A stretch of DNA of 64,000 bases, taken from positions 62,001 to 126,000 of the forward strand of contig CBINGZ010000004.1 in assembly GCA_966250335.1 (NCBI GenBank). Reading direction: 5' to 3'. The position numbers were made by a program, and so were the translations under genes. The DNA comes from OLB7 sp966250335 (GTDB lineage: Bacteria > Bacteroidota > Ignavibacteria > OLB7). This document shows positions 34,787-43,436 of this stretch, piece after piece. The notes below the pieces were generated by a model. That model was given only the letters and a program-made list of their open reading frames with translations. It did not search any database and was not told the origin of the DNA. Each line of letters begins with the position of its first letter. Position 1 is the stretch's first letter.

Positions 34787-35788
34787 ATGCGGTATCTCAA
34801 CCTCTGTTCCATCTCGTTCCCTCTTCCCCTGGTCCTTGCGGCTCTCTTCGTCATGGGGGGCGTCTCCCAGACGGCCCGCGGCCAGAGCCTTGCCGATTTC
34901 GGCGAGTTCTACCTCTCCATGAGGATCAACGGCATGGAACGGCTCGTCTTCTGCCGTCCCACCGAGGCGCCGGCGAAGGAGTCGGAAGCGTTCGGTGTGC
35001 GGAGGGATACGAACGGGAATCCGGTGGAGGTGATGCGGTTCTTCTTCGGGAACCCGCATACCAGGAAGGGATGGACCATCATGCGGATCACCTATCTCAC
35101 CTCCGATTCGGTCGGCACCATCCTCGAGCGCCGCACCTTCCACACCGCGAACGGGGCTCCGATGGAGGTCGGGTACGCTTTCGGGGAGGAGATCCTCTAC
35201 AGGAAGAACGGGGAGATCGTCCGTCAGCGTCTGCTCGACCGGAACGACGATCTTCTCGGCAAGGTCCCGATCGTCAGCCAGAGTCGGTTCATGTACCTGG
35301 AGTCGGGGCTCATCGAACGGGAGTGGCGCTTCGCCAGCGGCAAGATGCACTGGGGGACGAACGGAGACGGTCCGATGCGGCCGTACGGTCCGATTCCGGA
35401 GGGAGGGTACTTCCGTCGCTACAAGGTCGACGAGCGGGGGGAGCTTCTCTACGAGGAACTGCGTGATTTCGGGAAGAAGCCGTTCAGGTTCGCCGGCGGC
35501 GAGTTCGCCCGCGCCTACGAGCTGAACGATTGCGGCGAGGCGATCCGGGTCCGTTTCCTCGACCCCGCCGGGAAGCCGATGACCGACTCGATGGGGGTTG
35601 CCGGTCTCACCTACTCCTACGACGACCACGGTCGTCTGGTGGAGGTCGTCTCGATCGACGCCCAGGGAACGCCGACCGAGGGGAGCGACGGAATCGCCCG
35701 GGTCACCCGCACCTTCCACACCTTCGACGGCTCGCTGGTGAGCGAGCAGGCGTACGACGTGCAGGGAAACGTGGTGGAGCCGCGGTAG
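34787..35788 (+). CDS. secreted protein of unknown function with YD-like repeats
   Basis: The 333-residue protein has a signal peptide (LVLAALFVMGGVSQTARGQ). After it come several beta-rich segments of the form GxxxxRRTFHTxxGxPMxVGY and YDDHGRLVEVVSIDAQGTPTE. They resemble the YD/RHS or YwqK-type repeat in which a hydrophilic beta-hairpin pattern recurs. I do not recognise a named family. It could be a surface or periplasmic binding protein. It is upstream of the rhodanese gene but separated by a promoter-like box at 35819, so it is likely its own unit. Confidence 0.55.
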   Translation: MRYLNLCSISFPLPLVLAALFVMGGVSQTARGQSLADFGEFYLSMRINGMERLVFCRPTEAPAKESEAFGVRRDTNGNPVEVMRFFFGNPHTRKGWTIMRITYLTSDSVGTILERRTFHTANGAPMEVGYAFGEEILYRKNGEIVRQRLLDRNDDLLGKVPIVSQSRFMYLESGLIEREWRFASGKMHWGTNGDGPMRPYGPIPEGGYFRRYKVDERGELLYEELRDFGKKPFRFAGGEFARAYELNDCGEAIRVRFLDPAGKPMTDSMGVAGLTYSYDDHGRLVEVVSIDAQGTPTEGSDGIARVTRTFHTFDGSLVSEQAYDVQGNVVEPR

Positions 35789-35818
35789 CGCCATTGCCTC
35801 GGTTACACGGGTGATGCG

Positions 35819-35826
35819 TAGATTGC
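35819..35826 (+). promoter_or_regulatory. promoter-like element (TAGATTGC)
   Basis: TAGATTGC is 68 bp before the rhodanese start, with a TTG at 35794-35796 (22 bp upstream). It differs from TAnnTTTG in two bases, so the call is modest. Confidence 0.35.
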
Positions 35827-35894
35827 GGCGAATGATACCCGGTGAGGCATTTCGGTTCGATCCCCGCTCGATCCTCCTTACTACTTTGCATGCC

Positions 35895-36647
35895 ATGAAC
35901 GAGAACTCAACACAACCGACCCGGCAGACCGGGAGCCCCTGGAAGAAGGCGATGCGCGAGGCGCGCGGCGTGATCCTGGCGTCGATCTTCGTCGCCGTCG
36001 GGTTCAATCTGTTCGCCTCGACCGGGGTGTCGTGGATTCGTGAGCTGCCGACGCTGCCGGGGACGAGCGACTCGACGCTGTTCGGCGACGACGATTCCGT
36101 CACGCAGTCGGTCGTCAACCCCGCGACTCCCGTGCCGGCGATCGATACGACGGCGACGGGGCCCTCCGTCGATACGGCGGCCGCCGAGGCGGAGGCGGAG
36201 AAGAAGCGGATCGCGGACTCGATCGCCGCGGCGAAGAAGGCGATCGCCGACAGCCTCAAGAACCTGAAGGCGCTTGCGGATGAGACCGCCAAGTCGACCG
36301 AGGCCGGGGTGGTGCAGGGGGCCGTGTCGGAGATCACCTCCGATCAGGCCAAGGCGCTCTTCGACAAGAAGCGCGGCTTCTGGATCGACGCGCGCCCCGC
36401 CGTCAACTTCGCCGAGGGGCATATCCCCGGCGCCATCAACATCTATCCCGACCAGCTCTCCAAGCGGATCAACGAGCTTCCCGTGAACAACATGAACACG
36501 CTGATCGTGATCTACTGCAACGGCGGGCTCTGCGAGCTCAGCCACGAGCTTGCCAACAGCATCTCCGGCATCGGGTTCAAGCGCGTGGTGGTCTACGCGG
36601 GGGGGATCGAGGAGTGGACGGCCAGAAAGTATCCCGTCACGAAATAA
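35895..36647 (+). CDS. membrane-anchored rhodanese-like protein
   Basis: The 250-residue protein has an N-terminal membrane segment (about 23-42, GVILASIFVAVGFNLFA). A Pro/Thr/Ala-rich linker with a coiled, charged helix follows (about 95-130, EAEAEKKRIADSIAAAKKAIADSLKNLKAL). The C-terminal rhodanese domain (about 145-250) has FWIDARPAVNFAEGHIPGAINIYP and the active-site loop IVIYCNGGLCELS. Rhodaneses transfer sulfane sulfur or sense persulfides. The domain is probably periplasmic. It lies 30 bp before a MauE/DoxX-like membrane protein, suggesting a shared sulfur- or redox-related role. The start is the ATG at 35895. Confidence 0.85.
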   Translation: MNENSTQPTRQTGSPWKKAMREARGVILASIFVAVGFNLFASTGVSWIRELPTLPGTSDSTLFGDDDSVTQSVVNPATPVPAIDTTATGPSVDTAAAEAEAEKKRIADSIAAAKKAIADSLKNLKALADETAKSTEAGVVQGAVSEITSDQAKALFDKKRGFWIDARPAVNFAEGHIPGAINIYPDQLSKRINELPVNNMNTLIVIYCNGGLCELSHELANSISGIGFKRVVVYAGGIEEWTARKYPVTK

Positions 36648-36677
36648 ATTTCCGTACGGCAAACCTGAGGATATCCT

Positions 36678-37175
36678 GTGGCAATGCAGAACGATATGTC
36701 ATCCCCTGATTCCCCCCTCATGAAATCGGTGTCGCTCGCGGTGCGGGTCTTCCTCGGTTTCGTCCTGCTGATAGCGGGGGCGGAGAAACTGGGGACGCTC
36801 GATCAGTTCGCCCATTCGATCGCCAACTACAAGCTCCTCCCGGTCTCGATGATCAATATCGCGGCGCTGGCGTTCGTCTGGACCGAGATCGTCTGCGGGG
36901 TTCTGCTGATAGCGGGCGCGGCGGTCCGGGGCGCGGCTCTGGTGGGGGCCGTCATGATGACGATCTTCATCGTGGCGATCGGCACCGCGATGGCGCGCGG
37001 TCTGAACATCGACTGCGGCTGCTTCCCCCCGACGCCGGGCGCCGAACCGGAGAAGGTCGGCTGGCCGAAGCTGTTCGAGGATGTCGGACTCCTTGCCGGC
37101 GCCATATTTCTCGTCTACTTCCCCCGGTCGTACTTCACGATCGACCGCCTGCTCATGAGGGAACGCGGAGCGTAA
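36678..37175 (+). CDS. MauE/DoxX family membrane protein
   Basis: The 165-residue protein has four hydrophobic segments and the family pattern RVFLGFVLLIAGAEKLG, IAALAFVWTEIVCGVLLIAGA, and a conserved CGCF in the third loop (NIDCGCFPP). MauE-type proteins are linked to disulfide handling and redox maturation. Together with the rhodanese immediately upstream it may form a thiol-handling pair at the membrane; this is inference. The start is a GTG at 36678 with GAGGA 6 nt upstream. Confidence 0.82.
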   Translation: MAMQNDMSSPDSPLMKSVSLAVRVFLGFVLLIAGAEKLGTLDQFAHSIANYKLLPVSMINIAALAFVWTEIVCGVLLIAGAAVRGAALVGAVMMTIFIVAIGTAMARGLNIDCGCFPPTPGAEPEKVGWPKLFEDVGLLAGAIFLVYFPRSYFTIDRLLMRERGA

Positions 37176-37209
37176 CCGATCGCTCCGGGTCCGATGTATG
37201 CATGAATCA

Positions 37210-37228
37210 CGGCTCCCCGTCGGAGCCG
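37210..37228. terminator. short hairpin after the MauE-like gene
   Basis: CGGCTCC/GGAGCCG form a 7-bp stem with loop CCGTC in the gap between the MauE-like gene and the aminopeptidase. There is no T-run, so it is a weak candidate. Confidence 0.3.
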
Positions 37229-37302
37229 CCTATCGATAGCCGGTGCCCGCTTCCGGCGACCCCGGGATCGGGCACAACCCATCCAGAAGGAATCAACGAC
37301 CC

Positions 37303-38400
37303 ATGTACGATTCAAGGAACAAGGATCTCGCCGACAAGATCATCTCGTACTCCATCAAGGCCAGGGCGGGGGAGAACGTGATGATCGAGCTCTTCGGCAT
37401 CAACGGTATTCATCTGGCGCAGGAGATGACCCGCGCCGTCATCGACGCGGGCGCCGTTCCGTTCGTGACGCTGCGCGACACGGAGACCGAGCGGATCATC
37501 CGCGAGCGGGGAACGCGCGAGCTCTGGGCCCGCATGCGCGATGTGGCCGGGCTCCCGCAGATGCAGAAGATGGATGTTTATATCGGCGTGCGTGCCGGCG
37601 AGAACATCTATGAACTGAGCGGTGTGGAGAAGGAGGCGAACAAGGCGTACGCCGAGGAGTACGGCCATCCCGTGCACATGCGCGAGCGGGTGAACAACAC
37701 CCGCTGGTGCGTGATGCGCTATCCCTCCCCCGCGTTCGCGATGAACGCCAAGATGCCGACCAACCGCTTCGCCGATTTCTTCTACAAGGCCTGCCTGCTC
37801 GATTACGCCGAGCTCAACGAGCGGATGAAGCCGCTTCATGAGCTGCTGGCCGCCGGCAAGGAGCTGCATCTGAAGGGGGAGGGGACCGACATCCGCTTCT
37901 CGATCGAGGGGCAGAACTGGATCCCCTGCGCCGGCGACCTGAACATCCCCGATGGAGAGATCTTCTCCTCGCCGCTCCTCGAATCGGTCAACGGTTCGAT
38001 CTCCTACGCTCCCACCGTCTACGAGGGGAAGCCGTTCGAGAATATCGTGCTGCATGTGAAGGATGGGGTGGTGCAGGATTTCGAGTCGAGCAACAGGAAG
38101 GGGCTGGAGGATATCCTCAACACCGATGAAGGGGCCCGCCGCTTCGGCGAGTTCTCCTTCGGCACGAACCCGTTCATCGATGCTCCGATGTACGATATCC
38201 TGTTCGACGAGAAGATCTGGGGCTCCAACCACCTGACGCTCGGCCAGGCCTACGACATCGCGCCGAACGGCAACCAGAGCGCGATCCACTGGGATCTGGT
38301 CTGCATCGGCGCCGACGTCTACCTCGACGGCCAGCTGATCCGCCAGGGACGGCAGTTCGTCCATGAGAGGCTGCTGCCGCTCAACCCGGAGAACTTCTAG
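37303..38400 (+). CDS. aminopeptidase, M29 (thermophilic metalloprotease) family
   Basis: The 365-residue protein has the M29 layout. Its N-terminal part reads ADKIISYSIKARAGENVMIELFG. The C-terminal catalytic part has GEGTDIRFSIEGQNWIPCAGDLNIPDGEIFSSP, RRFGEFSFGTNPFIDAP and SAIHWDLVCIGADVYLDG, containing the Glu, His and Asp metal ligands. It releases N-terminal amino acids from peptides in the cytoplasm. The start is the ATG at 37303 with AGAAGGA upstream. The frame is open further upstream, but the domain start decides. It stands alone, convergent with larA-like. Confidence 0.92.
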   Translation: MYDSRNKDLADKIISYSIKARAGENVMIELFGINGIHLAQEMTRAVIDAGAVPFVTLRDTETERIIRERGTRELWARMRDVAGLPQMQKMDVYIGVRAGENIYELSGVEKEANKAYAEEYGHPVHMRERVNNTRWCVMRYPSPAFAMNAKMPTNRFADFFYKACLLDYAELNERMKPLHELLAAGKELHLKGEGTDIRFSIEGQNWIPCAGDLNIPDGEIFSSPLLESVNGSISYAPTVYEGKPFENIVLHVKDGVVQDFESSNRKGLEDILNTDEGARRFGEFSFGTNPFIDAPMYDILFDEKIWGSNHLTLGQAYDIAPNGNQSAIHWDLVCIGADVYLDGQLIRQGRQFVHERLLPLNPENF

Positions 38401-38433
38401 GCTCCGCAGGAAATATCACAGGTCGATGTTGCA

Positions 38434-38465
38434 GCGGCCGTTTCCGGATTTCCGGGAACGGCCGC
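38434..38465. terminator. 14-bp hairpin between convergent genes
   Basis: GCGGCCGTTTCCGG pairs with CCGGGAACGGCCGC (one G-T wobble) with a 4-nt loop. It lies between the aminopeptidase (+) and the larA-like gene (-). No T-run follows, so it may be a stabilising 3' hairpin for either. Confidence 0.55.
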
Positions 38466-38522
38466 CGTGCGTCTGCAGAGGTGATTGGGATGACGGCCGG
38501 GGGAGTTTCAAGAAGGTCTTGT

Positions 38523-39719
38523 TTATATCGGTCTACATTCCTTTGAGGCCGTGAGCCTGGGGAGCGCGATCAGCGCGTTCGGGAGCGCCAGCAGCTCCAG
38601 CGGGGCGTCGTCCGGGAGCGCGAAGGTCGTTCTCGCCAGTCGTTCCGCGACCCCGATCGCTTCCCCCATATCTCGTGCCGGGATCATGTGGCATGCGCGG
38701 ACCACGGCGGGATCGGCCGCTCCGGCGATGATCACCGGGTGGTTCGTCAGCGCCTTTGCCAGAATGTAGGCCCGCTGCGCTCCGGCGGGGAAGCCGGTGG
38801 CCCGCAGCTCCTCGATCAGCGCGGCCGGCGAGGCGGCGCCGGAGAGGGCCGCGTGGAATCTCTTCTCTCCCTCTCCGGCTCCCGTCCCTTCGGGAAGGTC
38901 GGTCGGGATGATGATCGGCGCTCCGGGGAGGAGCGGCGTCCGGTCGGCCAGCGCCAGATAGGTCGCGGCGCGACTCGCCTGGTAGAGGTTCGTCCCTTTC
39001 GCCGGGCTGACCCCCGCGACCGCCAGATGCGCCGGTCGCTCGACGGGAATCTCGTAGAGCGATCGTCCGACCGCGACGAGATGATCGTGGACCGCGTCGG
39101 GAGGGCCCCCGGCGACCGTGATGATCTTCCCTTCCTCATCCTGCAGGACGTTCGCCACATGACGGAGTCGCGCCAGCGCCCCCGCGCGCCGCACGAACCG
39201 CTGGAAGGGATTCCCCTCCACCGAGCCGAGGGCGACCCCCGGCGTATCGAGCATCGCCGCCCCGTGCGTCCCTTCGATCGTCGCCTCGCCGCTGCATCCT
39301 ATGACCACGGTCTTGGAGCCGCCGGAATACCCCGCGTACTGGTGCGGCTCCACCACGCCGGTCGCCATCAGCAGATCGGCCTCGACGCAGAGACGGTTGA
39401 CGATGACCGGGATCCCGTCGATCGTTCCCAGGTTCACGAGCCGGTCTCCGTCGAACGCGTCGTGGTCAACGACTCTGTATCGTGCAGCGATCTCATCGCC
39501 GAGCTTCTCGACCCGTTCCCGGTGTGTCGTGGGGCGATGCAGTCCGACTGCGCAGAGCAGCGTGACGTCGCCGGGCGCCACCCCCGCCGCCTCGATCTCC
39601 CGCAGGAGCCCGCCGACCAGCAGACGATCCGGTGAACTCCGTGTGGAGTCGGTGAAGGCGATCGCGACCCGCATCCCGGGCCGCGCAAGCTCGCGGAGGG
39701 AGGGATGGGGGGAAATCAT
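38523..39719 (-). CDS. lactate racemase-like protein (LarA/DUF2088 family)
   Basis: The 398-residue protein has the LarA signatures: GLHRPTTHRERV at 60-69 (catalytic His positions), the block GVVEPHQYAGYSGGSK with Lys136 (the cofactor lysine in LarA), and a later IIIPTDLPEGTG region. LarA binds a nickel-pincer nucleotide and racemises lactate. No larB, larC or larE is nearby, so the cofactor, if used, must come from elsewhere, or the substrate differs. It is the last gene of the tgt operon, 80 bp after ribBA. The start is the ATG at 39719. Confidence 0.8.
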   Translation of the reverse strand: MISPHPSLRELARPGMRVAIAFTDSTRSSPDRLLVGGLLREIEAAGVAPGDVTLLCAVGLHRPTTHRERVEKLGDEIAARYRVVDHDAFDGDRLVNLGTIDGIPVIVNRLCVEADLLMATGVVEPHQYAGYSGGSKTVVIGCSGEATIEGTHGAAMLDTPGVALGSVEGNPFQRFVRRAGALARLRHVANVLQDEEGKIITVAGGPPDAVHDHLVAVGRSLYEIPVERPAHLAVAGVSPAKGTNLYQASRAATYLALADRTPLLPGAPIIIPTDLPEGTGAGEGEKRFHAALSGAASPAALIEELRATGFPAGAQRAYILAKALTNHPVIIAGAADPAVVRACHMIPARDMGEAIGVAERLARTTFALPDDAPLELLALPNALIALPRLTASKECRPI

Positions 39720-39799
39720 ATCGGGAACGGAGAGACGCGACGGCGCGATCTCTCCTCTGGTGACATGTATCGCGGCGGGGAGGGGATCAGGGAGAAGGA

Positions 39800-41014
39800 T
39801 TAGGCTTCCTCCTCCCCGTTCGGGGTGAAGAGGTGACCGAGCTTGTCCCGCTTGGTCTGGAGGTAGCGGGCGTTGAAGCGGTTCGGCATCCCTTCTATCG
39901 CAACGCGCTCGATGATCTTCAGGCCGTAGCTCTCAAGGCCGACGACCTTCTTGGGGTTGTTGGTCAGCAGGCGCATCTCGCAGATTCCGAGGTCGGCCAG
40001 GATCTGGGCGCCCAGGCCGTAGTCGCGCAGGTCGGGCTTGAAGCCGAGCGCCTCGTTCGCCTCCACCGTATCCTTCCCCTCATCCTGAAGCGCGTAGGCG
40101 AGCAGCTTGTTGGTGAGCCCGATGCCGCGTCCCTCCTGCCGCATGTAGAGGACCACGCCGCGTCCCTCTTCCTCCACTCTCGACATGGCGGCATGGAGCT
40201 GCCACTGGCAGTCGCAGCGTTTGGAGCCGAGCGTGTCGCCGGTAAAGCACTCGCTGTGAACGCGCACCAGCACCGGTTCGCCGGAATGGATATCCCCCTT
40301 GACGAGGGCCATATGCTCCTTGCCGTCCAGAAGGTTGTGATAGAGATGGAGCCTGAAGTCTCCGTAGTCGGTCGGCAGGTCGACCACCACCACCTTCTTC
40401 ACCAGTTTCTCCTGGCTCAGTCTGTAGCGGATCAGGTCGGCGATGGTGACGATCGCCAGATCGTGCTGTTCCGCGAGCTGTTCGAGCTGCGGCATCCGGG
40501 CCATGGTGCCGTCCGGGTTCAGGATCTCGCAGAGGACGCCGGCCGGGTAGAGGCCGGCCATCCGCACCAGGTCGACGACCGCCTCGGTATGTCCGGCGCG
40601 CCGCAGCACTCCCTCGTCGACGGCGCGGAGCGGCGCGATATGTCCGGGGCGGACGAAATCGTTCGCCTTCGCGTTTGGATCGGCCATCGCACGGACGGTC
40701 GCCGAGCGATCGGCCGTGGAGATCCCGGTCGTGGTTCCGTGGCGGTAATCGATCAGCACGGTGAACGGGGTTCCGTGGAGCGATGTGTTGACCTGGGACA
40801 TCATTTCAAGATCCAGCTCCGCGGCGCGCGCCTCGGTCACCGGCGCGCAGATCATCCCCCGTCCCTCGTGCAGCAGGAAGTTCATCACCTCCGGCGTGCA
40901 TTTCTCGGCGGCCGCGACGAAATCCCCCTCGTTCTCCCGGTTCTCGTCGTCGACGACGATAATCACCTTTCCCGCCGCAAGGTCGTGCAGCGCTTTCTCT
41001 ATCGACTTGAACAT
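39800..41014 (-). CDS. ribBA: bifunctional DHBP synthase / GTP cyclohydrolase II
   Basis: The 404-residue protein has two domains. The first (1-200) is 3,4-dihydroxy-2-butanone-4-phosphate synthase, with DDENRENEGD at 22-31 and RAGHTEAVVDL. The second (about 205-400) is GTP cyclohydrolase II, with the zinc site CFTGDTLGSKRCDC (Cys256, 267, 269) and YMRQEGRGIGL. Together they supply both starting branches of riboflavin synthesis. It lies between yajC and the larA-like gene. Two 11-bp direct repeats (41040-41050, 41056-41066) precede it. No FMN riboswitch is apparent. Confidence 0.95.
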   Translation of the reverse strand: MFKSIEKALHDLAAGKVIIVVDDENRENEGDFVAAAEKCTPEVMNFLLHEGRGMICAPVTEARAAELDLEMMSQVNTSLHGTPFTVLIDYRHGTTTGISTADRSATVRAMADPNAKANDFVRPGHIAPLRAVDEGVLRRAGHTEAVVDLVRMAGLYPAGVLCEILNPDGTMARMPQLEQLAEQHDLAIVTIADLIRYRLSQEKLVKKVVVVDLPTDYGDFRLHLYHNLLDGKEHMALVKGDIHSGEPVLVRVHSECFTGDTLGSKRCDCQWQLHAAMSRVEEEGRGVVLYMRQEGRGIGLTNKLLAYALQDEGKDTVEANEALGFKPDLRDYGLGAQILADLGICEMRLLTNNPKKVVGLESYGLKIIERVAIEGMPNRFNARYLQTKRDKLGHLFTPNGEEEA

Positions 41015-41039
41015 GGCTCTGAGCCCTCAGCAGTAATAG

Positions 41040-41066
41040 ATCCGGATATGATAGAATCCGGATATG
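41040..41066. promoter_or_regulatory. pair of ATCCGGATATG direct repeats upstream of ribBA
   Basis: Two exact 11-bp copies (41040-41050 and 41056-41066), 16 bp apart start to start, each contain the palindrome ATCCGGAT. They lie between yajC and ribBA and could be operator half-sites or a processing signal. This is pattern-based only. Confidence 0.35.
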
Positions 41067-41075
41067 TTGTTCATG

Positions 41076-41393
41076 CTATTCGGCGCGGGTCACCACGGAC
41101 TGTACGGCTCCCTTGTCGAACTTGATCACGGTGTTCTTGGCGACCTCCACCAGGACGGTCTTCTCCTCGACTTCGAAGACCTTGCCGTGCATCCCGCCGG
41201 TGAGGGTGACGGTATCCCCGCGCCTGACCGAGCTGAGGAGCGACTGGTGTTCCTTCATCCGCTTCTGCTGCGGCCTGATGATCATGAAATACATGATTCC
41301 GATGATCGCGCCGAACATCGCGACGGTCATGATCGGGCTTCCGCCGCCGGAACCGGGGGAGGAGGCCATTGCAAGAATCGTTGAAAACTCCAT
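41076..41393 (-). CDS. yajC: preprotein translocase subunit YajC
   Basis: The 105-residue protein has one membrane helix (about 21-39, IMTVAMFGAIIGIMYFMIIRP) and then the YajC signature RPQQKRMKEHQSLLSSVRRGDTVTLTGGMHGKVFEV. It is an accessory protein of the SecDF-YajC complex. It sits in a common order with tgt (tgt-yajC), a pairing seen in many bacteria. secD/secF are not next to it here. The start is the ATG at 41393. Confidence 0.94.
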   Translation of the reverse strand: MEFSTILAMASSPGSGGGSPIMTVAMFGAIIGIMYFMIIRPQQKRMKEHQSLLSSVRRGDTVTLTGGMHGKVFEVEEKTVLVEVAKNTVIKFDKGAVQSVVTRAE

Positions 41394-41487
41394 GGGCGTT
41401 GTCGTTTGTTTGGAACGTTGATGCTGTTATGATGCCATGCCGAACCATCCTCTCCTCCGGCGACTCCTGGCGGGAACAGGTCCCGTG

Positions 41488-42621
41488 CTACTCCGCGGCG
41501 GCGCCGTCCATCCGCGCCGTCGTCCGGCGCATCCATGCCATATAGGTTCCGGACCGGATCTCCTGCCGGGCGCGTTCCATCAGGTTCAGATAGAATCCGA
41601 GGTTATGGATCGTCGCCAGCGTATAGCCGGTAATCTCGTCGACATTGAACAGATGACGAATATAGCCGCGGGAATAGTTCCGGCAGGTTTCGCAGGAGCA
41701 CTCCGGATCGATCGGATCGGGGGAGTTCCTGTGAACGTTGTTCCGAAGGTTGATGCGGCCGGTCGAGGTAAAGACGCTGCCGTTGCGCGCGTTGCGGGTG
41801 GGCATCACGCAGTCGAACATGTCGACCCCGCGCGCGATACATTCCAGCAGATTCTGCGGCGTGCCGACCCCCATCAGGTAGCGGGGCTGGTCGGCCGGCA
41901 GGAGCGGGGCCGTGAACTCCACGGTGTCGTACATCGCCTCGGTCGATTCCCCCACGGCCAGGCCGCCGATCGCGTAGCCGTCGAAGCCGATCCCGGTCAG
42001 GGCGCGGGCGCTCTGCTCGCGCAGCTCCCGGTCGGTTCCTCCCTGTACAATCCCGAACAGGGACTGACGTTTCCCGTAGCGGAACGGCGTCTTCTCGTGA
42101 TGCTCCCTGGCGCGCAGGGCCCACCGCATCGAGCGTTCCATCGCCTCCCGGTGATGCTCGCGGCTGCTCAGGGCGGGGGGACATTCATCGAGGACCATCG
42201 CGATGTCGGAGCCGATGATCCTCTGCGTGTCGACCACGTTCTCCGGCGTGAAGCGGTGGCGGGAGCCGTCGAGATGTGACTGGAAGTCGACCCCCTCCTC
42301 ACGGATCTTTCGGAGTTCCTTCAGCGAGAAGACCTGGAATCCCCCGGAATCGGTAAGGATCGGCCTGTTCCAGTTCATGAAGGAGTGAAGCCCCCCGAGC
42401 TCGCTCATGATCTCGTTGCCGGGGCGGAGGAGGAGGTGATAGGTGTTGCCGAGAATGATCTGGGCGTTCAGTTCCAGCAGATCCTTCGAGCGGAGGGCCT
42501 TGACGGCGGCGCGCGTCCCGACCGGCATGAAGATCGGGGTCTCGACCTTCCCGCTGTCGGTCTCGAACCACCCGGTCCGGGCCCTCCCGTCCGCGTCGGT
42601 ATGGTCTACCTGTAGCTTCAA
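41488..42621 (-). CDS. tgt: queuine tRNA-ribosyltransferase
   Basis: The 377-residue protein has all key residues: DSGGFQ at 91-96 with Asp91, VQGG at 192-195, the nucleophile Asp270 in VDMFDCVMPTRNARNG, and the zinc cysteines 308, 310 and 313 (CSCETC). It exchanges guanine-34 for preQ1 in tRNAs with GUN anticodons. The start must be a TTG at 42621, since no ATG or GTG lies upstream in frame with a complete N-terminus. A TACGTTTG promoter-like box is 42 bp upstream. It leads the operon tgt-yajC-ribBA-larA-like. Confidence 0.94.
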   Translation of the reverse strand: MKLQVDHTDADGRARTGWFETDSGKVETPIFMPVGTRAAVKALRSKDLLELNAQIILGNTYHLLLRPGNEIMSELGGLHSFMNWNRPILTDSGGFQVFSLKELRKIREEGVDFQSHLDGSRHRFTPENVVDTQRIIGSDIAMVLDECPPALSSREHHREAMERSMRWALRAREHHEKTPFRYGKRQSLFGIVQGGTDRELREQSARALTGIGFDGYAIGGLAVGESTEAMYDTVEFTAPLLPADQPRYLMGVGTPQNLLECIARGVDMFDCVMPTRNARNGSVFTSTGRINLRNNVHRNSPDPIDPECSCETCRNYSRGYIRHLFNVDEITGYTLATIHNLGFYLNLMERARQEIRSGTYMAWMRRTTARMDGAAAE

Positions 42622-42663
42622 ACGGCGGGAAACTTACACAAATGCCGTCGTCGCAGATGTGTG

Positions 42664-42671
42664 CAAACGTA
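42664..42671 (-). promoter_or_regulatory. promoter -7 element (TACGTTTG, minus strand) for the tgt operon
   Basis: TACGTTTG on the minus strand is an exact TAnnTTTG match, 42 bp before the tgt start. The -33 TTG is not found. It is divergent from the element for the sigma factor at 42744. Confidence 0.5.
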
Positions 42672-42743
42672 GCCGTTTTCCCTCTCTCTTCCCCCGGATC
42701 CGACCGCCGCACGATCTTTTTCGTACGGTCGTTCTCCGGCGTG

Positions 42744-42751
42744 TTAGATTC
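42744..42751 (+). promoter_or_regulatory. promoter-like element (TAGATTCG)
   Basis: TAGATTCG, followed by CCC, lies 45 bp before the ECF sigma gene start at 42797. It is nearly the same as the element at 44006 (TAAATTCGCC). The 42672-42743 interval separates it from the divergent tgt element. Confidence 0.4.
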
Positions 42752-42796
42752 GCCCCGTCGGTGTCGTCTCTATCATCAAACATCGGAACTTGATCC

Positions 42797-43399
42797 TTGG
42801 TCGCCAGCGAAGCGATATACGTGCAGGAGATGCATCCGGCGGACGATCTTCCTCTCCTGGAGATGGAGGAGTCGCCGGAGTGCGCCGACGATCGCCGACT
42901 GCTGAACCAGGCGCTGGCGGGAAATCTGGCGGCGTTCCATCTGCTGGTCGATCGGCATCAGCGGGCGCTCTACCTCTTCTGCTACAGATTGCTGGGGGAT
43001 CAGGAGGGGGCGCGGGATGTGATGCAGGAGATGTGGCTCCGTGTGGTGGGGCTGCGCGATGCCGGACGGGTCGCCAATCCCACGGCGTTCCTCTACAGGA
43101 TCGCCCGGAATCTCTCCCTCGATCATCTGAAACGCCAGCGGCGGCAGTCGGGGAGACTCGCCTCGTTCCACCGGCTGCACGAGCATCAGCACACGGCCGA
43201 CGCCTCGATGGAGGAGGCGGTGCAGGGGGCCCTCGACACGATTCCGCTGAAATATCGTGAGGTGCTGATTCTGCGGTACTACTCCGGCTACCGGTACGAG
43301 GAGATCGCGGAGATGATGAACCTCTCGGTCGGAGCCGTGACCATGCGGCACAAGCGCGCCCTGGAACGGATGCGGCGGGCGATCGCCGCGGAGGAGTAG
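42797..43399 (+). CDS. ECF-type RNA polymerase sigma factor (second)
   Basis: The 200-residue protein has sigma70 region 2 (LVDRHQRALYLFCYRLLGDQEGARDVMQEMWLRVVGL) and region 4 (IPLKYREVLILRYYSGYRYEEIAEMMNLSVGAVTMRHKRALERMRRAI). It resembles the ECF factor at 28962 but is not a close copy. The start is unsure: a TTG at 42797 gives the longest frame, and ATGs at 42830 and 42863 are alternatives. A membrane partner gene follows 37 bp later. Confidence 0.9.
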   Translation: MVASEAIYVQEMHPADDLPLLEMEESPECADDRRLLNQALAGNLAAFHLLVDRHQRALYLFCYRLLGDQEGARDVMQEMWLRVVGLRDAGRVANPTAFLYRIARNLSLDHLKRQRRQSGRLASFHRLHEHQHTADASMEEAVQGALDTIPLKYREVLILRYYSGYRYEEIAEMMNLSVGAVTMRHKRALERMRRAIAAEE

Positions 43400-43436
43400 C
43401 CGAGGGGATATCTTACTCAACTTTGTGGATGCATTC

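Noticed and set aside
35848..35872. tRNA T-loop-like string GGTTCGATCCCCGC
   Set aside because: It has no matching acceptor stem, D-arm or anticodon arm around it, and it lies just upstream of the rhodanese gene start. It is chance similarity.
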